From Allobrachymonas sp. (GTDB taxonomy: Bacteria > Pseudomonadota > Gammaproteobacteria > Burkholderiales > Burkholderiaceae_C), in assembly GCA_017996515.1 (NCBI GenBank), contig JAGOGU010000021.1, forward strand, positions 1 through 14,403: DNA of 14,403 nt, read 5' to 3'. Every line of letters starts with the position of its first letter. Position 1 is the first letter of the stretch. The notes beneath the pieces were generated by a model. The model saw nothing but the letters and a program-made list of their open reading frames with translations, was not told the DNA's origin and did no database searches. The position numbers and the translations under genes are program-made. Below are positions 8,227 through 14,403 of the stretch, one piece after another.

Positions 8227-9354
8227 ATGTCACCCAAATCTGCAACCGAACATGTCTGGTACGGCCAGCCCGAAGACAAAACCAGCCGAACAGATGACAA
8301 TCGCATCCAGAGCCTGACGGTGCTGCCCCCACCCGAGCACCTGATCCGCTTCTTTCCCATCAACGGTTCACCCGTCGAGGCGCTGGTGGCGCAAACCCGC
8401 CAGGCCATCCAGAAAATCGTGCACGGCCAGGATGATCGGCTGCTGGCCATCGTGGGGCCATGCTCCATTCACGACCCCAAGGCGGCGCTGGACTATGCGC
8501 AACGCCTGGTGAAACTGCGCGAACAGTACAAAGACACGCTGGAAATCGTGATGCGCGTGTACTTTGAAAAACCCCGCACCACCGTGGGCTGGAAAGGGCT
8601 TATCAACGACCCCTATCTGGACGAAAGCTGCCGCATCGACGAAGGCTTGCGCGTGGCGCGCCAGTTGTTGATCGACATCAACCGCATGGGGCTGCCCGCG
8701 AGCAGCGAATTTCTCGACGTCATCTCGCCCCAGTATGTGGGAGATCTCATCAGCTGGGGCGCCATTGGCGCGCGCACCACCGAAAGCCAGGTGCACCGCG
8801 AACTGGCCAGCGGCCTGTCGGCGCCCATCGGCTTCAAAAATGGCACCGATGGCAACATCCGCATCGCTACCGATGCGATTCAGGCCGCAGCGCGCGGCCA
8901 CCACTTTTTGTCGGTGCACAAAAACGGGCAAGTTGCTATTGTCGCCACCAAAGGCAATCCGGACTGCCACGTCATTCTGCGCGGCGGCAAAGCGCCCAAC
9001 TACGATGCGCAAAGCGTGCAGGCCGCCAGCGTCGCGCTCGAAGCGGCCGGGCTGCGCCCCAGCGTCATGGTGGATTGCAGCCACGCCAACAGTTATAAAA
9101 CGGCCGAGCGCCAGACCGAAGTGGCGCAGGCCATTGCCGAGCAAGTGTCCAATGGCTCGCACGCCATTTTTGGCGTCATGGTCGAAAGCCATATCCAGGC
9201 CGGAGCGCAAAAATTCACCCCCGGCAAAGACGACCCTCGCCAGCTCGAATACGGCAAAAGCATCACCGATGCCTGCCTGGGCTGGGACGACACGGCGCAG
9301 CTGCTGCAAACCCTGTCAGATGCCGTGCAGGCGCGGCGGCAGAAGAGTCAATAA
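8227..9354 (+). CDS. aroG: Class I 3-deoxy-D-arabino-heptulosonate 7-phosphate (DAHP) synthase
   Basis: A 375-residue cytosolic enzyme. It condenses phosphoenolpyruvate with erythrose 4-phosphate, the first committed step of aromatic amino-acid synthesis. It aligns from memory with E. coli AroG/AroF/AroH throughout. Visible residues are metal ligands Cys79 (GPCSIHD), His286 (DCSHANS), Glu320 (VMVESH) and Asp348 (SITDAC), and the PEP/E4P-binding stretches KPRTTVGWKG (115-124) and GFKNGTDGN (202-210). I chose the ATG at 8227 because GAGGAA lies four bases upstream. An in-frame ATG at 8200 has no such site. The leader peptide and terminator upstream predict control by aromatic amino-acid supply. 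Phe is the likeliest main signal because four of six aromatic leader codons are Phe. Which amino acid inhibits the enzyme itself cannot be told by eye, so the symbol is used in the broad sense. Confidence 0.95.
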   Translation: MSPKSATEHVWYGQPEDKTSRTDDNRIQSLTVLPPPEHLIRFFPINGSPVEALVAQTRQAIQKIVHGQDDRLLAIVGPCSIHDPKAALDYAQRLVKLREQYKDTLEIVMRVYFEKPRTTVGWKGLINDPYLDESCRIDEGLRVARQLLIDINRMGLPASSEFLDVISPQYVGDLISWGAIGARTTESQVHRELASGLSAPIGFKNGTDGNIRIATDAIQAAARGHHFLSVHKNGQVAIVATKGNPDCHVILRGGKAPNYDAQSVQAASVALEAAGLRPSVMVDCSHANSYKTAERQTEVAQAIAEQVSNGSHAIFGVMVESHIQAGAQKFTPGKDDPRQLEYGKSITDACLGWDDTAQLLQTLSDAVQARRQKSQ

Positions 9355-9381
9355 GGCAAACATCATCAGCTAACAAAAAGC

Positions 9382-9418
9382 ACAAAGGGCATATGCATTT
9401 CATGCATATGCCCTTTGT
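9382..9418. terminator. 17-bp perfect hairpin between convergent genes, likely bidirectional terminator
   Basis: Bases 9382-9398 pair without mismatch with 9402-9418 around a three-base loop (TTC). The stem contains two CATATG palindromes and is AT-rich compared with its surroundings. It lies 27 bp after aroG and about 50 bp past the stop of the convergent kinase gene. On the minus strand it is followed by GTGCTTTTTGTT, a fair U-tract. On the plus strand only TTTGTTA follows, so it should end the minus-strand transcript better than the plus-strand one. Confidence 0.7.
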
Positions 9419-9469
9419 TATCGTCGCCGTTCAAGAAAACGGGCGAAAGGTGTGCGGGTGTGATGCGCC

Positions 9470-9958
9470 TTAGGCTGCGTTTAGATCGGCATCGGCGGGC
9501 ACGATTTGCACGGCGGCAAAGCCTTCGTCGGTGCTGGGCTGTTGGTACAGGGCAAAGGCGTGGCGCACGGTGGATTCGGGCAGGCGCTTTTCAGGGGGTA
9601 GTTCCAGATTGCGTTGCAGCGCCAGTTGGGGGGTGATGTCGAGCCACACGGCAGTAGCGGGCACGCCATGTTTGTGCGCCAGTTGCAGGGTTTTTTGGCG
9701 GTGGGTTTTGGCGGGCACGGCGGCGTCGAAGAATACGGCTTTGTCGCCCAGGCGGTTGAGGTGGTGCTGCACCCAAGTGGTTTTGCCCGCACGGCTCAGG
9801 CCGCAGACGAGGTAGAGCGCACCTTCTGGCCCGACTTGGCGCAAGGCTTCGTCCAGCTCGGCATAGGCTTGCGCCCAGGCGCGGTTGGTTTCGTCCACGG
9901 GGTCGAGGTCGTAGGCAACGGGGTCGAGATAGCGGTTGGGGTCGATATGTACAGGCAT
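9470..9958 (-). CDS. Small P-loop kinase-like ATPase (AAA_33 type), function unknown
   Basis: A 162-residue soluble protein. A Walker A loop GLSRAGKTT is at residues 53-61, at the end of a hydrophobic strand (ALYLVCG). A Walker-B-like strand VFFDA is at 75-79, and the C-terminal half contains LDITPQLALQRNLELPPEKRLPE (residues 106-128), with a late EGF..V pattern near 145-150. This order resembles the small P-loop kinases related to polynucleotide kinase and zeta-type kinases. The first 45 residues (DPNRYLDPVAYDLDPVDETN) look like an added N-terminal segment. No partner gene marks a substrate, and there is no adjacent antitoxin-like gene, so I do not call it a toxin. It runs convergent to aroG and begins about 130 bp after clpA on the same strand. 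No Shine-Dalgarno sequence is visible at the start. Confidence 0.8.
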   Translation of the reverse strand: MPVHIDPNRYLDPVAYDLDPVDETNRAWAQAYAELDEALRQVGPEGALYLVCGLSRAGKTTWVQHHLNRLGDKAVFFDAAVPAKTHRQKTLQLAHKHGVPATAVWLDITPQLALQRNLELPPEKRLPESTVRHAFALYQQPSTDEGFAAVQIVPADADLNAA

Positions 9959-10014
9959 GATGAAGCGATGAAAAAGGGGGCACGGCGCAGATGATAGGGG
10001 TGGCGCCGCCCGGC

Positions 10015-10045
10015 ATTATGGCAGCAGCCGGGCGGGGGCTGTGAA
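10015..10045 (-). promoter_or_regulatory. Candidate promoter of the P-loop kinase gene
   Basis: On the minus strand, TTCACA (plus 10040-10045) matches five of six -35 positions. CATAAT (plus 10015-10020) matches five of six -10 positions and is preceded by TGC, an extended -10. The 19-bp spacing is longer than ideal. It lies about 57 bp before the kinase start codon, in the gap after clpA, consistent with independent transcription. Confidence 0.4.
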
Positions 10046-10055
10046 CCGCCCCGGC
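10021..10055 (-). repeat. GC-rich inverted repeat after clpA
   Basis: CCGGGCGG near 10028-10035 can pair with CCGCCCCGG near 10047-10055, with one bulged C. No T-run follows on the minus strand, so it is at best a poor intrinsic terminator for clpA. It overlaps the candidate kinase promoter. Confidence 0.35.
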
Positions 10056-10090
10056 CCGCATGGCTACGGCCAGATGAATGAATCAGTCAC

Positions 10091-12445
10091 TCAGGAAGAA
10101 GAAGCCTCTTGCTCGGCGGTTTTGCCGGGACGGGGCTCTTTTTTCGGCAGCGGCTGGATGTCGAGCACGATGCCATTGCCTAGCGGTTCGGCCTTTTCGG
10201 CTTCGGCGCTGTAGTCCACGGTCAGGCGGCCGCCCTCAGTGAGGCGGCCAAACAGCAGTTCGTCGGCTAGCGCCTTGCGGATGGTGTCTTGAATCAGCCG
10301 TTGCATGGGGCGCGCGCCCATGAGCGGGTCGAAGCCTTTTTTGGCCAGGTGCTTGCGCAGGGCGTCGGTGAAGGTGACTTCGACTTTTTTGTCGGCCAGT
10401 TGGGCTTCGAGTTGCAGCAGGAATTTGTCCACCACGCGCAGAATGATCTGTTCGTCCAGCGGCTTGAAGCCGACGATGGCATCCAGCCGGTTGCGGAATT
10501 CGGGCGTGAACAGGCGCTTGATGTCGGCCATTTCGTCGCCGCTTTCGCGCTTGCTGGTAAAGCCGATGGTGGCCTTGTTCATGGTCTCGGCTCCGGCATT
10601 GGTGGTCATGATGATGACGACGTTGCGGAAGTCGGCCTTGCGCCCGTTGTTGTCGGTCAGGGTGCCGTGGTCCATCACCTGCAACAGCACGTTGAAGATG
10701 TCGGGGTGGGCTTTTTCGATTTCATCGAGCAGCAGCACGCTGTGCGGCTTTTTGCTGATTTGCTCGGTCAGCAGGCCGCCCTGGTCGTAGCCCACATAGC
10801 CGGGGGGCGCGCCGATCAGGCGGCTGACGGCATGGCGTTCCATGTATTCGCTCATGTCGAAGCGGATGAGGTCCACGCCCAGAATGTAGGCCAGTTGCTT
10901 GGCCGCTTCGGTTTTGCCCACGCCGGTGGGGCCGCTGAACAAAAAGGAGCCGATGGGCTTGTCTTGCTTGCCCAGACCGGAGCGTGCCATTTTGACGCTG
11001 GCGGCGAGAATTTCAAGCGCCTTGTCTTGCCCGAACACCACGGATTTGAGGTCGCGCTCGAGCGTGGCGAGTTTGTTGCGGTCGTCGCTGCTGACGCTGG
11101 CAGGTGGAATGCGAGCGATTTTGGCGATGATGTCTTCGATGTCGGCCTTGCCGATCATTTTCTTGCGTTTGCTGGCGACCAGAATGCGCTGGGCTGCGCC
11201 TGCTTCGTCGATCACGTCGATGGCTTTGTCGGGCAGCTGGCGATCGTTGATGTACTTGGCGCTCAGCTCGGCGGCGGCTTGCAGTGCGGCGGTGGCATAT
11301 TTGACGCTGTGGTGCTCTTCAAAGCGTGATTTCAGCCCTTTGAGGATTTCGACCGTTTGCTCGACCGTCGGCTCGACGATATCCACTTTCTGGAAGCGCC
11401 GCGACAGCGCCGCATCCTTTTCGAAGATGCCGCGGTATTCGGTAAAGGTGGTGGCGCCAATGCACTTGAGCTGCCCGCTGGATAGCGCAGGCTTGAGCAG
11501 GTTGCTGGCGTCCATGGTGCCGCCGCTGGCAGAACCCGCGCCGATGAGCGTGTGGATTTCGTCGATGAACAGGATCGATTCGGGTTTGTCGCGCAGCGCT
11601 TTGAGCACGGCTTTGAGGCGCTGCTCGAAATCGCCGCGGTATTTGGTGCCCGCCAGCAGCGCGCCCATGTCGAGCGCATAGACTTCGGCGTTGGCCAGCA
11701 CCTCGGGCACAGTGCCTTCGGTGATGCGCCAGGCCAGCCCTTCGGCAATGGCGGTTTTGCCCACGCCCGCTTCACCTACCAGCAGGGGGTTGTTTTTGCG
11801 GCGGCGGCACAGAATCTGGATGACACGCTCGACCTCGAAGTCGCGCCCGATCAGTGGGTCGATCTTGCCTTCTTTGGCGGCGGCGTTGAGGTTGTTGGTG
11901 TACTGCTCCAGCGGTGAGGCTTTTTCGTTGCGCTCGCCGCCTTCTTCGTCGCCCTCGTCGTTGCCGGAGCTGTCGTCTTCCTGTTTGGCGGTGTCATCAC
12001 TGTTGCCATCTTTGCGGATGCCGTGGGCGATGAAGTTGACCACATCCAGCCGCGTAACGCCCTGCTGGTGCAGGTAGTACAGGGCGTGCGAGTCTTTTTC
12101 GCCAAAAATGGCCACCAGCACATTGGCGCCGGTGACTTCTTTCTTGCCATTACCCGTGCTTTGCACATGCATGATGGCGCGCTGAATCACGCGCTGAAAG
12201 CCCAGCGTGGGCTGGGTGTCGACCTCTTCGGTGCCGGGCAAGGGGGTGTTGTGTTCTTTGATGAAATTGCTCAACCCCGTGCGCAGGTCGTCGATATGGG
12301 CCGAGCAGGCCTTGAGCACCTCGGCGGCCGACGGGTTATCCAGCAGCGCCAGCAACAGGTGCTCGGTCGTGATGAATTCGTGGCGCTGTTGCCGGGCCTC
12401 GACAAAGGCCATGTGCAAGGTTACTTCCAGTTCCTGGGCAATCAT
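10091..12445 (-). CDS. clpA: ATP-dependent Clp protease ATP-binding subunit ClpA
   Basis: A 784-residue hexameric AAA+ unfoldase that feeds substrates into the ClpP peptidase in the cytosol. Domain order: Clp N-domain repeats (about 1-143, [14 protein letters not shown]... [15 protein letters not shown]), where ClpS docks; an acidic Asp/Glu-rich linker (about 146-176); AAA module D1 with Walker A GEAGVGKT (224-231) and Walker B ILFIDE (291-296); and module D2 with GPTGVGKT (505-512) and LLLDEIE (571-577). The ClpP-docking IGF tripeptide is at 627-629. There is no ClpB-type middle coiled coil, which fits ClpA. The C-terminus carries a roughly 30-residue Lys/Pro/Glu/Ser tail. AGGAAAGGA lies 10-18 bases before the start. 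It follows clpS on the same strand, but with a 236-bp gap rather than the usual short one. No clear promoter is seen in that gap. Confidence 0.97.
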   Translation of the reverse strand: MIAQELEVTLHMAFVEARQQRHEFITTEHLLLALLDNPSAAEVLKACSAHIDDLRTGLSNFIKEHNTPLPGTEEVDTQPTLGFQRVIQRAIMHVQSTGNGKKEVTGANVLVAIFGEKDSHALYYLHQQGVTRLDVVNFIAHGIRKDGNSDDTAKQEDDSSGNDEGDEEGGERNEKASPLEQYTNNLNAAAKEGKIDPLIGRDFEVERVIQILCRRRKNNPLLVGEAGVGKTAIAEGLAWRITEGTVPEVLANAEVYALDMGALLAGTKYRGDFEQRLKAVLKALRDKPESILFIDEIHTLIGAGSASGGTMDASNLLKPALSSGQLKCIGATTFTEYRGIFEKDAALSRRFQKVDIVEPTVEQTVEILKGLKSRFEEHHSVKYATAALQAAAELSAKYINDRQLPDKAIDVIDEAGAAQRILVASKRKKMIGKADIEDIIAKIARIPPASVSSDDRNKLATLERDLKSVVFGQDKALEILAASVKMARSGLGKQDKPIGSFLFSGPTGVGKTEAAKQLAYILGVDLIRFDMSEYMERHAVSRLIGAPPGYVGYDQGGLLTEQISKKPHSVLLLDEIEKAHPDIFNVLLQVMDHGTLTDNNGRKADFRNVVIIMTTNAGAETMNKATIGFTSKRESGDEMADIKRLFTPEFRNRLDAIVGFKPLDEQIILRVVDKFLLQLEAQLADKKVEVTFTDALRKHLAKKGFDPLMGARPMQRLIQDTIRKALADELLFGRLTEGGRLTVDYSAEAEKAEPLGNGIVLDIQPLPKKEPRPGKTAEQEASSS

Positions 12446-12681
12446 GTCAAATCATTCCTTTCCTGACCGGCGCGGGCGAATATGGCAAATGCTGCCAGCC
12501 GCGCACAGTCTTTTTACTGCGCCTGAGCCGCCATCGTACCGCGGGTAGCGCAAAATTTCATACTGCTGCGAAATGTGGGGGCATCATCGCCAGATTCAAG
12601 CGGGCCAGCGCAACGGGATGAAAAACAGCCTGCTGTGTCTGGGTGGCTGATGTGTGGGTTGTCAGAGGCGCTGCAGCGCGT

Positions 12682-13068
12682 TTATTCTGGCGCAGGCTCG
12701 AATATGCATTGCAGCGGGTGCCCGGCGCTGCGAGCGACCTCCATCACCTGGTGCGTTTTGGTTTGGGCTATGTCGCGGGTGTAAATGCCGCATATGCCCC
12801 GGCCTTCTGTATGCACCTGGTACATGATGCTGGTGGCGGTATTCAGGTCTTTGTTGAAAAACTCTTGCAGCACCAGCACGACAAATTCCATGGGAGTGAA
12901 GTCGTCGTTGATCAGCACCACCTGGTACATGGCTGGTGGTTTGATGGCTTGCAGCTGGGGTTTGACCGCTGTTTCGGCTGCCCCACCGCCATCGTGCGCA
13001 GGGGTGCCTTCGGCAGGCTTGCCGGGGGTAGCGGGTGATGGCGGCCGAGAGGGTGTGGACGAGGACAT
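12682..13068 (-). CDS. clpS: ClpS, N-degron adaptor for ClpAP
   Basis: A 128-residue adaptor that binds proteins with N-terminal Leu, Phe, Tyr or Trp and delivers them to ClpA. The folded core is residues 47-125: [18 protein letters not shown] holds the acidic/Asn pocket residues (Asn54, Asp55, Asp56) and Met60, and [17 protein letters not shown] holds the conserved His86. The first 46 residues are Pro/Ser/Gly-rich and probably disordered. This matches the flexible N-terminal extension known to act on ClpA. The start is uncertain: ATG at 13068 or 13083 (five residues longer), neither with a clear Shine-Dalgarno sequence. The open frame runs further upstream, but that sequence is non-coding in character. 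clpA lies downstream on the same strand, so the pair forms the N-degron pathway. Confidence 0.93.
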   Translation of the reverse strand: MSSSTPSRPPSPATPGKPAEGTPAHDGGGAAETAVKPQLQAIKPPAMYQVVLINDDFTPMEFVVLVLQEFFNKDLNTATSIMYQVHTEGRGICGIYTRDIAQTKTHQVMEVARSAGHPLQCIFEPAPE

Positions 13069-13178
13069 GGGGCAATCAGGCATGAAAACGGTATGGCCCA
13101 AACAGGTGCAACGCCTAACGCAAGCCGCCACAGGCTCGTGACGGGCAAAGGGTGGATGACGGGGGCCGTGTTTGGCAA

Positions 13179-13184
13179 ATTGTA
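13179..13184 (-). promoter_or_regulatory. Possible -10 element for clpS
   Basis: TACAAT on the minus strand matches five of six -10 positions. It lies about 110 bp before the clpS start, in the gap after the metallochaperone gene. No convincing -35 is present at 15-19 bp spacing. Confidence 0.25.
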
Positions 13185-13193
13185 CTGAAGCAG

Positions 13194-13210
13194 AAAAATC
13201 AGGAACCCTG
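13194..13210 (-). terminator. Weak short terminator after the metallochaperone gene
   Basis: On the minus strand CAGG-GTT-CCTG forms a four-pair hairpin followed directly by ATTTTT, a few bases after the TGA stop. The stem is short for an intrinsic terminator. The position is right and the next gene has its own possible -10. Confidence 0.3.
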
Positions 13211-13213
13211 CTA

Positions 13214-13423
13214 TCAGGCAAGTGCCGTTGGGCTGTAGCCCGCTTCGGCGATGATGGCCTGCAATGCCGCCGTATCCAGCGTGCTGCCGGTAACGTTGAT
13301 TTGGTGCTGGGCGATATCTGCCTTGACCTGGGCGTTGGCATCCACTGCCTGAATGGCTCGGGTGATGGACTGGACGCAGTGCTGGCAGCTCATGTCGGGG
13401 ATGGTAAATGCGGATGCGGGCAT
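13214..13423 (-). CDS. CopZ-like heavy-metal-associated (HMA) chaperone
   Basis: A 69-residue single HMA domain of ferredoxin-like fold. The metal-binding motif MSCQHC is at residues 11-16, with Cys13 and Cys16 as ligands. The remaining pattern ([37 protein letters not shown]) follows the beta-alpha-beta-beta-alpha-beta order. Such proteins carry Cu(I), less often other soft metals, to P-type ATPases or regulators in the cytosol. The ATG at 13423 is set by AGGAGA six bases upstream. The longer open frame reaching back into mnhG is a shadow. It lies 83 bp after mnhG on the same strand, with no copper ATPase or CueR-like gene in the window. Copper is the likeliest metal, by family only. Confidence 0.9.
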   Translation of the reverse strand: MPASAFTIPDMSCQHCVQSITRAIQAVDANAQVKADIAQHQINVTGSTLDTAALQAIIAEAGYSPTALA

Positions 13424-13465
13424 GGCATTCTCCTGTGAAAGAGGGGAAGGGGTTTGCTGGCTGAT

Positions 13466-13492
13466 GCCGCACAGGTGTTGCCGGTGTGCGGC
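13466..13492 (-). repeat. 8-bp inverted repeat between mnhG and the chaperone gene
   Basis: GCCGCACA at 13466-13473 pairs with TGTGCGGC at 13485-13492 around an 11-base loop. No T-run follows on the minus strand, so it is not a standard terminator. It may attenuate or stabilise the antiporter mRNA or separate it from the chaperone gene. Confidence 0.4.
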
Positions 13493-13506
13493 GGCAGGCG
13501 GCAAGT

Positions 13507-13818
13507 TCAGCTGTGCGGCGTGGTGTCGGTTTCTGTTTCGGTTACGGCGGCCCGCGCCAGCATGTGCGCCGACAGCGGCAGTGAAAGCATCAGATAAACC
13601 AGCACCAGCCCCAGACGCAGACTCCAGCTCCAGTCGGTATGCAGCAAAAATACGCCCACGCACGCCGTGGAGATGGCCAGCGTGGCCGCCTTGGTGGCGG
13701 CGTGCTGGCGCGACAGGGCATCAGGCAGGGCGTGCACGCCCCAGGCAGCAACGAGCAGTAAAACGCCGCCCACAGCCAGCATGAACAGGCCCAAAAATTG
13801 CAGAAGGGTATGGATCAT
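13507..13818 (-). CDS. mnhG: Mrp/Mnh/Pha cation:proton antiporter subunit G
   Basis: A 103-residue inner-membrane protein with three predicted hydrophobic spans (about 5-28, 42-60 and 66-88). The family signature GVHALPDALSRQHAATKAATLA spans residues 27-48, in the place of the usual G..R.PD...R.HA..K. It is the last subunit of the multi-subunit Na+(K+)/H+ antiporter complex, which exports sodium or potassium and supports pH and salt tolerance. The start codon overlaps the mnhF stop (ATGA), and AAGGAGAT precedes it at good spacing, so this start is secure. The short hydrophilic C-terminus (TETETD...) is unremarkable. Mnh, Mrp and Pha are alternative names for the same family, and the transported ion cannot be told. 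Confidence 0.92.
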   Translation of the reverse strand: MIHTLLQFLGLFMLAVGGVLLLVAAWGVHALPDALSRQHAATKAATLAISTACVGVFLLHTDWSWSLRLGLVLVYLMLSLPLSAHMLARAAVTETETDTTPHS

Positions 13819-14123
13819 GGGGCATCTCCTTGGTTTTTATCCACCAACGTGCCCAGCTTGATGAGTCGCGCCCAGCCGAGTGTGCCGATGAAGCCCACGA
13901 GAGAAAGCCCCAGCCCCACGTCGATAAAGACGGTACGTCCGGTCAGCACGGCAGAGATGATGCCGACGAACAAGGCGGTGGAAAACAGGATATCTAGTCC
14001 GATGATGCGGTCTGTATCCGTGGGGCCTTTGACGATGCGCACAATGGCAAAGCCAACCGCTATGGCGGCCATGATGACGACAAAGGTGCAGGTGATGGTG
14101 GTGGCCGCGTTCGCGTCGATCAT
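13815..14123 (-). CDS. mnhF: Mrp/Mnh/Pha cation:proton antiporter subunit F
   Basis: A 102-residue inner-membrane protein with three hydrophobic spans (about 8-28, 40-60 and 65-88). The subunit-F pattern RIVKGPTDTDRIIGLDIL is at residues 29-46, matching the conserved R...GP...DR....D of the family. It is needed for assembly and activity of the seven-subunit antiporter. CGGAGAT precedes the ATG at suitable spacing. The gene overlaps mnhE upstream and mnhG downstream by four bases each (ATGA), the typical translationally coupled E-F-G order. Confidence 0.92.
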   Translation of the reverse strand: MIDANAATTITCTFVVIMAAIAVGFAIVRIVKGPTDTDRIIGLDILFSTALFVGIISAVLTGRTVFIDVGLGLSLVGFIGTLGWARLIKLGTLVDKNQGDAP

Positions 14124-14403
14124 TTTTTATCTCCGAAAAGAGTAATCAGATCCGGCTCGAACATGGTGCGCACGCTATCGACCACGCCCTGCACATCGGT
14201 GGCGTCGAGCACGTGCATGATGATCTGGCGATTTTTCATGTCGATATCGATCGCGGTGGTGCCGGGGGTGAGAGAGATCATGTTGGCCAGCAAGGACGCG
14301 CCCATTTCCGACATGGGCGTGAACGGCATGCTGACGAAGCGCGCAGGCGGCGGCGGGCGACCCAGGCCGTGGCGCAGGATGATGCGCAGGGTATAAATCC
14401 CGG
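14120..14403 (-). CDS. mnhE: Mrp/Mnh/Pha cation:proton antiporter subunit E, 3' part only
   Basis: The C-terminal 93 or so residues of subunit E; the gene continues beyond the window. The reading frame is open from the edge (GIYTLRIILRHGLGRPPPP and on), so the internal Met at 14329 is not the start. The hallmark LLANMISLTPGTTAIDID is present, followed by a cytoplasmic domain ending in MFEPDLITLFGDKK. Its stop overlaps the mnhF start by four bases. Subunits A-D should lie further on, outside the window. Confidence 0.9.
   Translation of the reverse strand, partial: GIYTLRIILRHGLGRPPPPARFVSMPFTPMSEMGASLLANMISLTPGTTAIDIDMKNRQIIMHVLDATDVQGVVDSVRTMFEPDLITLFGDKK

Noticed and set aside
9470..9958. 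A zeta-type toxin of a toxin-antitoxin pair
   Set aside because: Only the generic P-loop kinase pattern supports it; there is no small antitoxin-like gene adjacent on the same strand, and no full zeta signature is visible.
10289..11329. A 346-codon open frame on the plus strand, antisense to clpA
   Set aside because: It mirrors the clpA codons, and its composition (Val/Gly/Phe/His-rich, no domain) is that of a shadow frame in GC-rich DNA; clpA itself is unmistakable.
13069..13341. A longer N-terminus for clpS (up to 91 more residues)
   Set aside because: The extra sequence is Arg/Pro/Ser-rich, includes the intergenic region with a possible -10, and exceeds the usual ClpS length; the later ATGs are preferred.

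Overview
This 14.4 kb window is ordinary GC-rich bacterial chromosome. It most resembles a betaproteobacterium of the order Burkholderiales, perhaps Comamonadaceae. The reasons are System II (CcsB) cytochrome c maturation, the style of the ClpS/ClpA, AroG and GST proteins, TACAAT-like -10 elements and dense GC-rich coding. The family-level placement is inference. I see no rRNA, tRNA, insertion sequence, prophage gene or CRISPR array.

Plus strand, left to right. A cytochrome c biogenesis gene (ccsB, 5' end uncertain at the window edge) is followed by a small glutathione S-transferase. After a 333-bp non-coding stretch comes a tightly overlapping three-gene efflux operon: MacA-type adaptor, MacB-type ABC transporter and NodT/TolC-type outer-membrane lipoprotein. 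Together these could span both membranes as one tripartite pump. Next is a HAD-family phosphatase, then a class I DAHP synthase (aroG-like), the entry enzyme of the shikimate pathway. A 17-bp perfect hairpin ends this plus-strand block.

The most interesting element is the 255-bp space before the DAHP synthase. It encodes a 22-residue leader peptide with the core FYFWFAF (four Phe, one Tyr and one Trp in seven codons). This is followed by three mutually exclusive RNA helices, the last a strong intrinsic terminator. It reads as a complete ribosome-mediated attenuator responding to aromatic amino acids. The leader ORF has no ribosome-binding site, and its ATG lies exactly where an extended -10 promoter would start transcription, so it may be translated from a leaderless mRNA.

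Minus strand, read right to left from the window end. There is the 3' part of a Mrp/Mnh/Pha cation/proton antiporter operon (E partial, F, G), then a CopZ-like metallochaperone, clpS and clpA (N-degron adaptor and its unfoldase), and a small orphan P-loop kinase convergent with aroG.
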